Shown here: piece after piece, positions 1 through 8,227 of the stretch | Numbering within the stretch: position 1 is the first letter of the stretch | Layout: each line of letters starts with the position of its first letter | Source: Planctomycetota bacterium | GTDB lineage: Bacteria > Planctomycetota > Phycisphaerae > Sedimentisphaerales > Anaerobacaceae | Assembly: GCA_019456145.1 (NCBI GenBank) | Contig: VRUL01000017.1 | Coordinates: forward strand, 1 to 64,000 | Length of the DNA stretch: 64,000 bases | Reading direction: 5' to 3' | Program-made: the position numbers and the translations under genes | Notes under the pieces: model-generated | The model's database searches: none | What the model was told of the DNA's origin: nothing | What the model saw: only the letters and a program-made list of their open reading frames with translations

Positions 1-348
1 AAGTTGGGCTACGCCCTCCGCCACAGTAACGTCCGTAATAGAGAAATCCGCAATTATGCCGTCGAGCGCGGTAAAGTCTCTCTCTCGGGCTGCGTGCAGT
101 TCATCGATACGCTGCCTGAGATTGCTTGGCAGTTCTTCTATGGAGCCGTAACGCGGAAATGATGCAGAACTGCCATAGCCGCCAGAACCACTGGTTATCT
201 TGTCTCTCTCGATAGTTAAATTCTTTCGGGCTGGAATGCGCTCAACACTCGCGCCCTGACGTTCGTGTACCAAGAACATCAGCAGAACCCCGATCAAAAT
301 GACGCTCGCAGCCAGTAATGCCCAAAGAAAAGGTTTTTGCTTACTCAT
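1..348 (-). CDS. Membrane-anchored protein of unknown function, 3' end outside window
   Basis: This reading frame is open from an ATG at 348 to the window edge, giving the first 116 residues of a longer protein. Residues about 8-27 are a hydrophobic segment after MSKQKP, so the protein is anchored by one N-terminal membrane helix or carries an uncleaved signal. The following part is polar, with a Gly/Ser-rich linker near residue 60 and a charged helix-like stretch (NLRQRIDELHAARERD). An AGGAT sequence lies just upstream of the ATG. I do not recognise a family; without the C-terminal part no function can be given. Confidence 0.7.
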   Translation of the reverse strand, partial: MSKQKPFLWALLAASVILIGVLLMFLVHERQGASVERIPARKNLTIERDKITSGSGGYGSSASFPRYGSIEELPSNLRQRIDELHAARERDFTALDGIIADFSITDVTVAEGVAQL

Positions 349-375
349 GTTTTAATCCTAAGACCTTTCATCGTC

Positions 376-717
376 TCAAACCCTTCTTTTTGTATTGACG
401 CCTACCTCAGTTGCAGCTGGTTGGACATCCGCGGCCAACCAGAATGACCATCGGGCAAGAGCCGGGTGGCGCGCCGCTCTTGCCGGTTTTAGAATCCGCT
501 GGCGACCGACTTTAATCATGAGGCTGCACCGATAATCAGCCCATGTTTTGTCGCCACGCGCCTTTTGGCACTGGTCGCATTCACAATCGGTGAAAAGAAA
601 ATCATCAATCATAATCTCATCGAAGATCGAAGCTGTGTATTCAAATATCTTCTGAAGCTCCTCTTGCCTGAGACTCTTTCGTATCTCATATTTCGCTGCA
701 CTCTTGGCGATGTCCAC
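376..717 (-). CDS. Small hypothetical protein (doubtful)
   Basis: The frame opens with GTG and gives 113 residues. The first 55 or so look protein-like: a charged amphipathic N-terminus followed by an acidic segment and a CECDQC cluster that could bind metal. The C-terminal third is rich in Ala, Arg and Pro and looks less like real coding sequence. No good ribosome binding site precedes the GTG. It lies on the same strand as the truncated gene at the window edge, 27 bp upstream of it. No family recognised; it may be a real small gene, a relic or a chance ORF. Confidence 0.35.
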   Translation of the reverse strand: MDIAKSAAKYEIRKSLRQEELQKIFEYTASIFDEIMIDDFLFTDCECDQCQKARGDKTWADYRCSLMIKVGRQRILKPARAARHPALARWSFWLAADVQPAATEVGVNTKRRV

Positions 718-773
718 ATCACTCGTTTAAGGAAGTAAAATACCACAAAAGAATTGAAAAGGGAAAGAAAATT

Positions 774-796
774 CCCCCCAGCACAGGACTGGGGGC
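774..796 (-). other. Short GC-rich hairpin
   Basis: A seven-base-pair perfect stem, CCCCCAG/CTGGGGG with a seven-base loop, sits between two divergent genes. Read on the - strand it is followed by AATTTTCTTT, so it could act as a weak intrinsic terminator in that direction, but no convincing upstream gene on that strand is seen. A second small hairpin (ACGG/CCGT inside CCC/GGG) follows at about 812-830. Role unknown. Confidence 0.35.
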
Positions 797-864
797 TATA
801 TAAAAAGAAAATCCCCGACGGTGCCGTGGGCTAACACTCTGCCGGAGATAAAATGTCACAGGAC

Positions 865-893
865 TTGACAAAGGTCAAATAAAAAAGTAGGAT
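865..893 (+). promoter_or_regulatory. Sigma-70-type promoter of the secreted protein gene
   Basis: TTGACA at 865-870 and TAGGAT at 888-893 are separated by exactly 17 bp. The predicted transcription start is near 900, almost at the ATG (903), so the message would be leaderless or nearly so. Confidence 0.5.
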
Positions 894-902
894 GCAAAGA
901 TT

Positions 903-2306
903 ATGAAGCGCAAATCTGAAATTGTTCTTTTGGTGTACGGAGTTGTCGGCTGGCTGTTTTATTTTTCAGTAGTATCTTCGGCGGGGACGAAGAAGGCAAT
1001 AAATGATGTCAGGTTTGTCGTGGAAGTTGAGGATGTCGTTACCAAATACACGTCTGCCAATAATGGCGCAGGGCCCTTATGGTGCTATGGTTCCACGGTT
1101 ATAGCCCGGCAGGGAAACGACGTATACCTGTCAATCATCGAAACAGGAAAAGATGTTCCATTGCTTTGTAACACCAGATGGCAGCTATGGCATCGGTCGG
1201 CAAATGGCTGGAAAATCGCTCAGAGTGAGAAAGAGTATCGGCAGCGTGAGCCCTGCCCTGTCGCAATCTTTCATAAAGGAGCGGTTTTTCTATCGGTGAA
1301 TCCTTCAGTCGAGCCGGCGGGTGTTAAATATGGCCGCTGCCGGCCGTTAGTATTTGAATTTAATCCGCGGGACCCCGGTGGTGATATCAAAACACACCAG
1401 CCGGTCTGGGCCGATGGAACTGATTTCATGGACCACTCATACCGGGGCTTTGCCGCCGACGGAGCAAGAGGCGAACTGCTTTTGCTCAACATCAATGCGC
1501 AAACCAGTGAGCAATTTGTCTCCTACTGTGACGATAGCGGTAAGTGGCATCAGAAGGGGAAAATCAAGTTTCCCATCCGATCCTGTTATCCACAGGTTGG
1601 GCTGCGAGATCGCGCAGCGGCTGTTATGGCTATTGGCGATATCGTTGAGCCGGTCGAGGAATGGCAAAAGCTCAAATTCGAAAAACTCAATCGCAAATGG
1701 GACTATGTATTCCGGCGTTTGTTTTACACTTACACTGCGGATATCCGGAAAAGTGACTTCATTGCTCCAATTGAGATTGACACGGTGGAAAAGACCGCCG
1801 GCCACATTTCGAATCTTGACCTTTACATCGACGAAGCGGGAGCGGTACACCTTCTTTATCTAAAACGGCCTCACCATTACTCTTTTATTAGAGACAAATA
1901 TTTTCCAGGCCAGGCCATGACGGCCTATCTGGAATATGTGGTAGTAAAAGGTGGAAGAGTTCTTTTGAGGAACACTTTAGCCGAAAGTGGGCAGGATTCG
2001 AAACGGCTGGAACCGTCGTTTGCCCGTTTTCATATCGACAGCGATGGAAAGCTATGGGTTATCGCGGCCGGGACGCGTACCGATGGAACCAAAAGGGCTT
2101 TTGGGAATTACATCGGCCGAATTATTCAGGGTGAATCCAGGCCAAGATTTGTCCGAATCGACCTCAAACACCCTTTCGGAACATTTTTTACAAATACTGT
2201 CCGCGGGGGCTCTGAACCTTCTGATATTATTGACCTTTTTGGTATCGCTGACGATAATCCAAACCTTCGATATGCCAGAATCCGGCTAAAGAGTGTATTC
2301 CAATAA
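903..2306 (+). CDS. Secreted/anchored protein of unknown function, possible beta-propeller
   Basis: The 467-residue protein starts with MKRKSE and a hydrophobic segment (residues about 8-27) ending near VSSAG, consistent with export. The rest is rich in Trp, Tyr and short beta-strand-like blocks separated by Gly/Asp turns (for example WHRSANGWKIAQ and SYRGFAADGARGELLLLN), a pattern seen in BNR/sialidase-like beta-propellers. No catalytic motif can be named. No ribosome binding site is obvious, in agreement with the nearly leaderless promoter. It stands alone. The fold call is an inference from spacing and composition only. Confidence 0.65.
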   Translation: MKRKSEIVLLVYGVVGWLFYFSVVSSAGTKKAINDVRFVVEVEDVVTKYTSANNGAGPLWCYGSTVIARQGNDVYLSIIETGKDVPLLCNTRWQLWHRSANGWKIAQSEKEYRQREPCPVAIFHKGAVFLSVNPSVEPAGVKYGRCRPLVFEFNPRDPGGDIKTHQPVWADGTDFMDHSYRGFAADGARGELLLLNINAQTSEQFVSYCDDSGKWHQKGKIKFPIRSCYPQVGLRDRAAAVMAIGDIVEPVEEWQKLKFEKLNRKWDYVFRRLFYTYTADIRKSDFIAPIEIDTVEKTAGHISNLDLYIDEAGAVHLLYLKRPHHYSFIRDKYFPGQAMTAYLEYVVVKGGRVLLRNTLAESGQDSKRLEPSFARFHIDSDGKLWVIAAGTRTDGTKRAFGNYIGRIIQGESRPRFVRIDLKHPFGTFFTNTVRGGSEPSDIIDLFGIADDNPNLRYARIRLKSVFQ

Positions 2307-2390
2307 TCCGCTCTATTGCGGCTGGCTGGAGCGGCAGAAGCTTAGAATAATGCCTTTCTGAGTGGATTAAGCGGGAAATACCTTTTCAGA

Positions 2391-2419
2391 TTGACATGCC
2401 TGGCGTTCTTTAGTAGAAT
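2391..2419 (+). promoter_or_regulatory. Strong sigma-70-type promoter before the nucleotidyltransferase gene
   Basis: A consensus TTGACA at 2391-2396 and TAGAAT at 2414-2419 with a 17-bp spacer. The predicted start is near 2426, which leaves a leader of about 130 nt containing a 14-codon ORF. Confidence 0.6.
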
Positions 2420-2471
2420 TCCGTTTCTCTCTGCAAGTGACAGATTGCACTGGGTAAACGGGGAGGACGAG

Positions 2472-2516
2472 ATGGCCCTATACGTTTATTTGAATATCTT
2501 GGCCGTGTCGAGTTAG
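2472..2516 (+). CDS. Possible 14-residue leader peptide
   Basis: A GGGGAGGA ribosome binding site at 2460-2467 is followed after four bases by ATG and a 14-codon ORF (MALYVYLNILAVSS) ending in TAG. It lies in the leader between a strong promoter and the sugar nucleotidyltransferase gene at 2559. The ribosome binding site is better than that of the main gene. This could be a regulatory leader ORF; no attenuator hairpin is obvious, so the role is open. Confidence 0.35.
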   Translation: MALYVYLNILAVSS

Positions 2517-2558
2517 GAAGCTTTTCGAGCTGGTTTCGGTGCTCTTAGTAAAGGAACG

Positions 2559-3848
2559 ATGTTTATGCGATTGATTCTGGTTGACAGCCCTGAAGAGGTC
2601 AGAGGGCACTTTTATCCGCTGGCGTTGAGTCGTCCGCTATGGGAACTTCGATGCGGATTCAGTTCGCTTGGGGAGAAACTGGCCGCCAAGGTTGGGGTTA
2701 GCGACGTTGCCTATTTCGTGGCTGATTATATGGCCGATGCGTATCGCGCGAAGGTTGATCGTCCGGTTAATGAAACGTCGGTTCTGGAAGGCGATGACCT
2801 GTTTATAGTGGATCCGCGGATTAAGGCGGACAGCTTTGACGTGGCAGGCAGCGGCCCCAGTGAGGTCGGCCTGGATGAACAGGGCAGCCTATTGTATGCC
2901 CGTGTTGCCAAAGCCGACCTGGCCAAGCTGCCGAAAGAGGACATCAGGAAGTTCGTAGCGGCGGCAAAGGCGAATCTGCCCAATGTCAGGCCGGCACTTC
3001 CGATGTGGCAGTACATCTGGGACCTGGTGCTGGCCAATTCAGAGCAGATAACGGCCGACTTTGCGGCAGCCGGTAGAAGCGGCGTTGAAGGAATTATTGA
3101 AGAGCCGAGTGCCATAAGGGGCAATAAGAAGGATATCTATATCGCTGAAGGTGCGACGTTGCATCCGATGGTTGTGCTCGATGCTGAAAATGGTCCGATT
3201 TATATCGACGAGCGTGTTGAGGTGCATCCTTTCAGCCGCATTGAGGGGCCTTGCTATATCGGGAAAGATTCTATCCTGCTGGGCGCAAAATGCCGCGAGG
3301 GCAATTCAATCGGGCCGGTATGCCGGATCGGTGGTGAGGTGGAAGAATCGATTATACATGGGTATTCGAATAAGTATCACGACGGATTTTTAGGACATGC
3401 CTACGTTGGCGAGTGGGTCAACCTCGGAGCGCTTACAACCAACAGCGACCTGAAGAACGACTATTCCAACGTCGAAGTAATGCTGGACGGGCGGCGGTCA
3501 ATCAATACCGGCTCAACGAAAGTCGGCTCTGTTATTGGAGACCATGTTAAAACATCAATCGGGACTCTGTTGAATACCGGCTCTTATGTAGGGGCGATGG
3601 CTTTGATTATGGCTACAGGTAAGCCGCTGCCGAAGTTTATACCGTCGTTTGCGTGGTTCCTTGAAGGTATCGTGACTAAGGGATTCGGTAAAGGTAAATT
3701 GTATGAAACGGCCGAAACGGCAATGGGCAGGCGAAATTGCCAATGGTCCCAGGCCGAGCAGGCTATGTGGGATGCTGTCTTCGAGATGACGGCACCGATG
3801 AGAAATAAGGCCATTAAAAAGGGCCGAAGAGCAATGTTAGCTCGATAA
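2559..3848 (+). CDS. Sugar nucleotidyltransferase, GlmU-like with left-handed beta-helix
   Basis: The 429-residue protein has an N-terminal domain (about 1-180) that fits the putative sugar nucleotidyl transferase family (NTP_transf_4) and a C-terminal hexapeptide-repeat left-handed beta-helix (about 190-400), recognisable by repeated [IV]-x-x-x-x-x steps such as IYIDERVEVHPFSRIEGP and VKTSIGTLLNTGSYVG. Such proteins probably make NDP-sugars or acetylated sugar nucleotides for the cell envelope; the substrate cannot be read from the sequence. AAAGGAACG precedes the ATG at 2559; a second ATG at 2565 is possible. The ACP and aldolase-type genes follow on the same strand and may be cotranscribed. 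Confidence 0.85.
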   Translation: MFMRLILVDSPEEVRGHFYPLALSRPLWELRCGFSSLGEKLAAKVGVSDVAYFVADYMADAYRAKVDRPVNETSVLEGDDLFIVDPRIKADSFDVAGSGPSEVGLDEQGSLLYARVAKADLAKLPKEDIRKFVAAAKANLPNVRPALPMWQYIWDLVLANSEQITADFAAAGRSGVEGIIEEPSAIRGNKKDIYIAEGATLHPMVVLDAENGPIYIDERVEVHPFSRIEGPCYIGKDSILLGAKCREGNSIGPVCRIGGEVEESIIHGYSNKYHDGFLGHAYVGEWVNLGALTTNSDLKNDYSNVEVMLDGRRSINTGSTKVGSVIGDHVKTSIGTLLNTGSYVGAMALIMATGKPLPKFIPSFAWFLEGIVTKGFGKGKLYETAETAMGRRNCQWSQAEQAMWDAVFEMTAPMRNKAIKKGRRAMLAR

Positions 3849-3886
3849 AAACATAGAGGAAATGAATCAAAAAAGGAAATGAATCA

Positions 3887-4147
3887 ATGGCAACAGTAGA
3901 AGAACGTGTTAAAGCGGCAACCGCCCGTGTTTTAAAGCTTGACTTGGACCAAATCAAACAAGAGCATAGCTTCACCGTGGACCTGGGAGCTGAAAGTGTT
4001 CAATCCGTGGAGCTTGTAGCTATGTTCGAAGAAGAGTTCGGTATCGAAATGGAAGAAGACGCCGCCCTTTCGGTGGAAACCGTCGGCAAAGCGGTCGCAT
4101 TCATTACCGAGGTCTGCGCCGAGCAGGGCGTTGAGGTCGAGAAGTAG
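3887..4147 (+). CDS. acpP: Acyl carrier protein
   Basis: An 86-residue acidic protein with the ACP fold signature around DLGAESVQSVELV; Ser37 is the expected 4'-phosphopantetheine attachment site. Length and charge are normal for a type II ACP. The motif is DLGAES rather than the common DLGADSL, a mild change. It lies 38 bp after the nucleotidyltransferase gene and 30 bp before a DRE-TIM synthase gene, not next to fatty acid synthesis genes, so it may be a dedicated carrier rather than the housekeeping one. GGAAATGAATCA precedes the ATG. Confidence 0.9.
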   Translation: MATVEERVKAATARVLKLDLDQIKQEHSFTVDLGAESVQSVELVAMFEEEFGIEMEEDAALSVETVGKAVAFITEVCAEQGVEVEK

Positions 4148-4177
4148 CTGCGAATAAAGTAAAAAAAAGGACTTACT

Positions 4178-5572
4178 ATGAATGAAGTGAAAAAGCAGCA
4201 TCCCCTTGTGGATGCAGAAGAACCCAATTTGTTGGAGGATACTTTCCCATATAGTCTGCCTCCGCTGATTCGTTTTAAAGGCCCGGTTGTCGAATATATC
4301 GACGGCGAAGCGGTGGAGTTTGACTTCGGGGCTGTTAAAGACAGGGACATTTTGATTACCGACACGACTTTCCGCGACGGCCAGCAGGCCCGTCCGCCTT
4401 ATACCATCGACCAGATGGTCCATATCTATGATCTGCTGTCGCGTCTGGGCGGGCCCAACGGGGTGATACGGCAGACCGAGTTTTTCCTGTATACCAAGAA
4501 CGACCGTGAAACGCTTGACCGATGCCGGGCGCTGGGGCATAAATATCCTGAGTGCACCGGCTGGATCCGGGCGGTCAAAGGCGATTTTCGTCTGGTCAGA
4601 GAGGCTGGTTTGAAAGAAACCGGCATACTTACAAGCAGCTCGGACTACCACATATTCCATAAGCTGAAATTCCGCAGCCGGGCCGAATGCATGGATCGCT
4701 ATTGCGAGATTGTGGAGGCAGCCTTCGAGGCCGGTGTTCGTCCTCGCTGTCACCTCGAAGATGTAACCCGTGCGGATATCGATGGATTTGTCCTTCCGTT
4801 TGTCGACCGGCTGATGGAAATGAGCAGCCAGGTGCCGGAGGAACTGTCGGCCAAGATTCGTTTGTGCGATACTATGGGTTTTGGAATCAGCTATCCAGGC
4901 GCCGAACTGCCCAGAAGCATTCCGAAACTTATCTATAAGCTGACGCATGAATGCGGTGTCCCGAGCGACCGTCTCGAGTGGCACGGACATAATGATTTCC
5001 ACAAAGTACACACCAACGCTGGGACCGCATGGCTTTACGGCTGCGGTTTTGCCAACACAACATTATTCGGCTTCGGCGAACGCACGGGGAATCCGCCTCT
5101 CGAGGGCGCGATCTTCGAGTACATCGCTCTGAAGGGTGACCTGTGTGGAATTGACACAATGGCGATTACCGAATTAGCCAACTATATGCGGTCGATTGGC
5201 CTGCCGATTCCGGAAAATTATCCGTTCGTGGGCAAGGCATTTAATACGACACGGGCCGGCATCCACGCCGACGGGCTCCGGCGGGACGAGCAGATATACA
5301 ATATTTTCGATACCGAGAAACTGCTCGACCGACCGCCTCGCGTCGCCATCACTGATAAAAGCGGCACCGATGGCCTGGTCCATTGGATCAACGAGTTTTT
5401 CGGCCTCAAGGGCGATGTCAGAATCAACAAGATTAAAATACACAAGCTTGCCCGCTGGGTCCTCGACCAGTATGATGAACATGGCCGTTTGACTGCCATA
5501 AGCGACCAGGAACTTGAGGCCAAGACAAAGGAATTGATGCCCGACTACTGGCAGAAGTATAAGGGCGGATAA
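4178..5572 (+). CDS. DRE-TIM metallolyase: homocitrate/isopropylmalate synthase-like, possibly Re-citrate synthase
   Basis: The 464-residue protein carries the DRE-TIM active-site signature DTTFRDGQQARPPYT (residues about 62-76) and the metal-binding HGHNDFH motif, so it should condense acetyl-CoA or a similar acyl-CoA with a 2-oxo acid. There is no clear C-terminal LeuA allosteric domain, and a 55-residue N-terminal extension precedes the barrel. Members of this subgroup are variously annotated as homocitrate synthase, and related proteins include the Re-citrate synthases of some anaerobes; which substrate applies is not visible here. It directly follows the ACP gene and lies 66 bp before the YifB gene. 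GGACTTACT precedes the ATG. Confidence 0.8.
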   Translation: MNEVKKQHPLVDAEEPNLLEDTFPYSLPPLIRFKGPVVEYIDGEAVEFDFGAVKDRDILITDTTFRDGQQARPPYTIDQMVHIYDLLSRLGGPNGVIRQTEFFLYTKNDRETLDRCRALGHKYPECTGWIRAVKGDFRLVREAGLKETGILTSSSDYHIFHKLKFRSRAECMDRYCEIVEAAFEAGVRPRCHLEDVTRADIDGFVLPFVDRLMEMSSQVPEELSAKIRLCDTMGFGISYPGAELPRSIPKLIYKLTHECGVPSDRLEWHGHNDFHKVHTNAGTAWLYGCGFANTTLFGFGERTGNPPLEGAIFEYIALKGDLCGIDTMAITELANYMRSIGLPIPENYPFVGKAFNTTRAGIHADGLRRDEQIYNIFDTEKLLDRPPRVAITDKSGTDGLVHWINEFFGLKGDVRINKIKIHKLARWVLDQYDEHGRLTAISDQELEAKTKELMPDYWQKYKGG

Positions 5573-5638
5573 ATATCGGGCCGGTACAAGCCGGTATTAA
5601 AATGGAGTTTTGGAAATCGAGAATGGGGGAAACCGATA

Positions 5639-7168
5639 ATGTTGGCCAGACTCAACAGTGTCACGCTTGAAGGGATAAAGGGCATAATATGCGAGGTTGA
5701 AGTTGACGTTGCGCGGGGCGGATTTGAAAAGTCTCTCATAGTAGGCCTGCCGGATACCGCTGTCAAGGAGAGCATCGAGAGGGTCAAAAGCGCGATTATT
5801 AACTGCGGCTATAAGTATCCCAAAACCCAGTCGCTGATAAATCTGGCGCCGGCCGATGTGAAAAAGGCAGGTCCGGCCTTCGATTTGCCTATCGCTTTGG
5901 GAATGCTCACGGGCCAGGGTACTTTGGTCAGCACGGTCATCAAAGATTTTATAATCGTCGGGGAACTGGCCCTGGACGGCAGGGTCAGGACCGTCAATGG
6001 CGTTTTGAGTATGGCGATGACCGCTGCCGCAAATGGTCATAGCCGAATGATTGTTCCTTTGGACAACGCCAAAGAAGCTGCGGTCGTTGAGGGCGTTGAG
6101 GTATATGGCGTTGGCTCACTTGCTCAAGCGGCCGGCTTTCTTTCCGGACAATTGCCGCTGGAAACAACAACCGTTGATATAGAGGAGCTTTTTAACGTAG
6201 CATCAAATTATGAAGTCGATTTTGCCGATGTCAAGGGCCAGGAAAGCGTTAAGCGGGCATTGACTGTCACCGCAGCCGGCGGCCATAATATAATGATGAT
6301 TGGCCCGCCCGGAGCGGGAAAGACCATGCTGGCCCAGAGGTTGGCGACGATTCTGCCGCCTTTGAGTCTTCAAGAGTCGCTCGAGACAACCTGTGTGTAT
6401 TCCTCGGTGGGTTTATTAGGTAAAAACATGGCGTTGATGGCTACCCGCCCCGTGCGAATGCCGCACCATTCAGCGAGCGGCCCGGCCTTGGTCGGCGGCG
6501 GAACGACACCGAGGCCGGGAGAATTGTCATTAGCTCATTTCGGGATATTGTTCCTCGATGAATTTATCGAATTTCCCAGACACGTTTTGGAGATGATTCG
6601 TCAGCCGTTGGAGGATGGTTTTATCACCATTTCACGCGCCAAGGGCGCAGTCCGCTTTCCCGCACAATTTATGCTTGTCGCGGCGATGAATCCCTGTCCG
6701 TGCGGTTACTTCGGCACCGAGGCCAGAGCGTGCAAGTGCACGCCGGGCCAAATCGAGCGGTATCTCTCGAAAATATCCGGGCCTTTGGTAGACAGGATCG
6801 ATATTCATATCGAAGTCCCGGCGGTAAGTTTCAGCAGGCTCCGCGCAAGGTCAAGCCAGCTTGGCTCGGCTGATATGAGACAGGACGTTTGCAGGGCAAG
6901 GCAAGCCCAGGCGAAGCGATTCGGCAACGGCGGTGGATTTACCAACGCAAGAATGACGCACAAGCAGGTTGAGAACTTTTGTCCACTGGATTCGGCCAGT
7001 GAGATGATGTTAAAGCAGGCGATGACCGAGTTCGGCCTGAGCGCCCGTGCCCACGATAAAATCTGCAAGGTTGCCCGCACGATAGCGGACCTCTCCGGCG
7101 TTGAGGACATCGCTCCCGAGCATATCGCAGAGGCCATAAGCTACCGTAAACTCGACAGAAAATTGTAA
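5639..7168 (+). CDS. YifB/ComM-family Mg-chelatase-like AAA+ ATPase
   Basis: A 509-residue protein with the usual three parts of the family: N-terminal ChlI-like domain (about 1-170), AAA+ domain with Walker A GPPGAGKT and Walker B ILFLDEF (about 195-410), and Mg_chelatase_C domain (about 415-505). In Vibrio ComM is a hexameric helicase promoting branch migration in natural transformation; the role in planctomycetes is not established. The Cys cluster CPCGYFGTEARACKC typical of the family is present. A GGGGGAAACC sequence precedes ATG 5639. Confidence 0.92.
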   Translation: MLARLNSVTLEGIKGIICEVEVDVARGGFEKSLIVGLPDTAVKESIERVKSAIINCGYKYPKTQSLINLAPADVKKAGPAFDLPIALGMLTGQGTLVSTVIKDFIIVGELALDGRVRTVNGVLSMAMTAAANGHSRMIVPLDNAKEAAVVEGVEVYGVGSLAQAAGFLSGQLPLETTTVDIEELFNVASNYEVDFADVKGQESVKRALTVTAAGGHNIMMIGPPGAGKTMLAQRLATILPPLSLQESLETTCVYSSVGLLGKNMALMATRPVRMPHHSASGPALVGGGTTPRPGELSLAHFGILFLDEFIEFPRHVLEMIRQPLEDGFITISRAKGAVRFPAQFMLVAAMNPCPCGYFGTEARACKCTPGQIERYLSKISGPLVDRIDIHIEVPAVSFSRLRARSSQLGSADMRQDVCRARQAQAKRFGNGGGFTNARMTHKQVENFCPLDSASEMMLKQAMTEFGLSARAHDKICKVARTIADLSGVEDIAPEHIAEAISYRKLDRKL

Positions 7169-7208
7169 TTTGTACAACCAGTGGATTTGCCCGCTGCGTA
7201 GATTACTT

Positions 7209-7394
7209 TTATTGTTCCCGTATCTTCCGAAGCGTATTTATTTTGTCGAGCTGGAAGACTGTGCAGCCGGAGGTGCGGCTGATTTTGCCTATTTTTAATC
7301 CGCCATCGGTGGAGCCGATATTAGTGAATCTAAACTCGCACGTATTTTTCGTGCCCATCGATAATAATTTAACGAATACATTTCCGCGTCGAGA
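7209..7394 (-). pseudogene. Relic of a DUF1573-family protein
   Basis: The - strand reads 61 codons ending in TAA (7209-7211), with an in-frame stop at 7395-7397 and no start of its own upstream. The sequence CEFRFTNIGSTDGGLKIGKI followed by SRTSGCTV matches the DUF1573 pattern of FxFxNxG, then a strand and a (C)GCTV block. The first Cys of the usual CGC is Ser here. DUF1573 proteins are exported Ig-like proteins common in Bacteroidota and Planctomycetota. The relic follows the 179-residue membrane protein gene on the same strand. Confidence 0.55.
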
Positions 7395-7410
7395 TTAGCC
7401 CCAATCAAAC

Positions 7411-7950
7411 CTACTGACTTTGTTCCGCAGCGCGTTTTGAGTAGAAGCCTTCAATATAAACTACAAAATCTTTCTTGCTTGTCGTATCAATATAAATCGT
7501 TGCCCATCGATTGTCCAACAATAGCATGCCCTCTTTTCCTTGCTCAATCACCTCTGTAAACCATCGGGGCGGTATCCAAAAACTCGTCTTTCTTAGGTCA
7601 GACGCAGGATCATATGGTTCAAGTTCGATCTTCCAAGTTTCTGTTGGAAATGATTCAAGAAAGCTATTCAATACATTTTGATGGCAAGTAAATTTAATGA
7701 TGAAAAGGATGTCGCCTTCAACCGGGATTGTCTTTGCGGCCCTAACCTTCTGAATATTTTCAGGAAAGTTGATGTCGGCTACGCTTTCCAAATGCTCCAG
7801 GAGTTGTTCTGGAACACATTCAACATATCTGTATTGATAGGCGCGTATTTGAAAAGATAAATATACAAATCCAAACGAGCACACCACTACTCCAAGACTT
7901 ACCAATAGAACAATTACCCATGGCTTGAATGATTTTGGCATCTCATTCAC
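7411..7950 (-). CDS. Hypothetical single-span membrane protein
   Basis: A 179-residue protein with one hydrophobic helix at about 12-32 (WVIVLLVSLGVVVCSFGFVY) and a soluble C-terminal domain of about 140 residues with mixed alpha/beta character. No known family recognised. AGGTGA lies just upstream of the ATG. A 49-codon gene with its own promoter ends 17 bp upstream on the same strand, so the two probably form a transcript. Two small Cys residues are present in the soluble part but no metal motif. Confidence 0.7.
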   Translation of the reverse strand: MNEMPKSFKPWVIVLLVSLGVVVCSFGFVYLSFQIRAYQYRYVECVPEQLLEHLESVADINFPENIQKVRAAKTIPVEGDILFIIKFTCHQNVLNSFLESFPTETWKIELEPYDPASDLRKTSFWIPPRWFTEVIEQGKEGMLLLDNRWATIYIDTTSKKDFVVYIEGFYSKRAAEQSQ

Positions 7951-7966
7951 CTATTTTGTATCCTTG

Positions 7967-8116
7967 CTATTGACACTGAGGAACGGATTTCTGTCTTACC
8001 CGAAATATAAAACGGGGATGATCATGTTCCAATAGATAATCCTTGATACATGTTACAACTATCTCGTGCTGACCTACAACTCTGAAGCTTTTGGCATGAT
8101 TAATCCACTTTCGCAT
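7967..8116 (-). CDS. Small basic protein, 49 residues
   Basis: A short ORF (starts MRKWINHAKSF, ends VPQCQ) with unusually complete expression signals: AAGGAG seven bases before the ATG at 8116, and a TTGTTT/TATACT promoter with a 17-bp spacer about 45 bp upstream. Another ATG six bases upstream (8122) would sit too close to the Shine-Dalgarno. The peptide is basic and has no membrane segment. It lies 17 bp before the 179-residue membrane protein gene on the same strand. No family recognised; the case for a gene rests on the signals. Confidence 0.5.
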   Translation of the reverse strand: MRKWINHAKSFRVVGQHEIVVTCIKDYLLEHDHPRFIFRVRQKSVPQCQ

Positions 8117-8160
8117 ACTCATTCTCCTTGCTGTTAGTGCTGCTCACATTGCGAGAATCC

Positions 8161-8189
8161 AGTATATCCACTCTTCGGCTGGTAAACAA
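8161..8189 (-). promoter_or_regulatory. Promoter of the 49-codon gene
   Basis: On the - strand TTGTTT (8184-8189) and TATACT (8161-8166) are 17 bp apart. The -10 matches consensus at five of six positions. It would drive the small gene and the following membrane protein gene. Confidence 0.45.
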
Positions 8190-8227
8190 GTACGGATTTC
8201 CACACGGGCGTTCGCCAAAGAAACACG

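Noticed and set aside
774..830. Pair of hairpins considered as a riboswitch
   Set aside because: They lie upstream of the predicted start of the + strand gene and match no riboswitch consensus I know.
3932..5011. 359-codon open frame on the - strand over the ACP and synthase genes
   Set aside because: It is the antisense of two well-supported genes; no start signal and no family-like motif.
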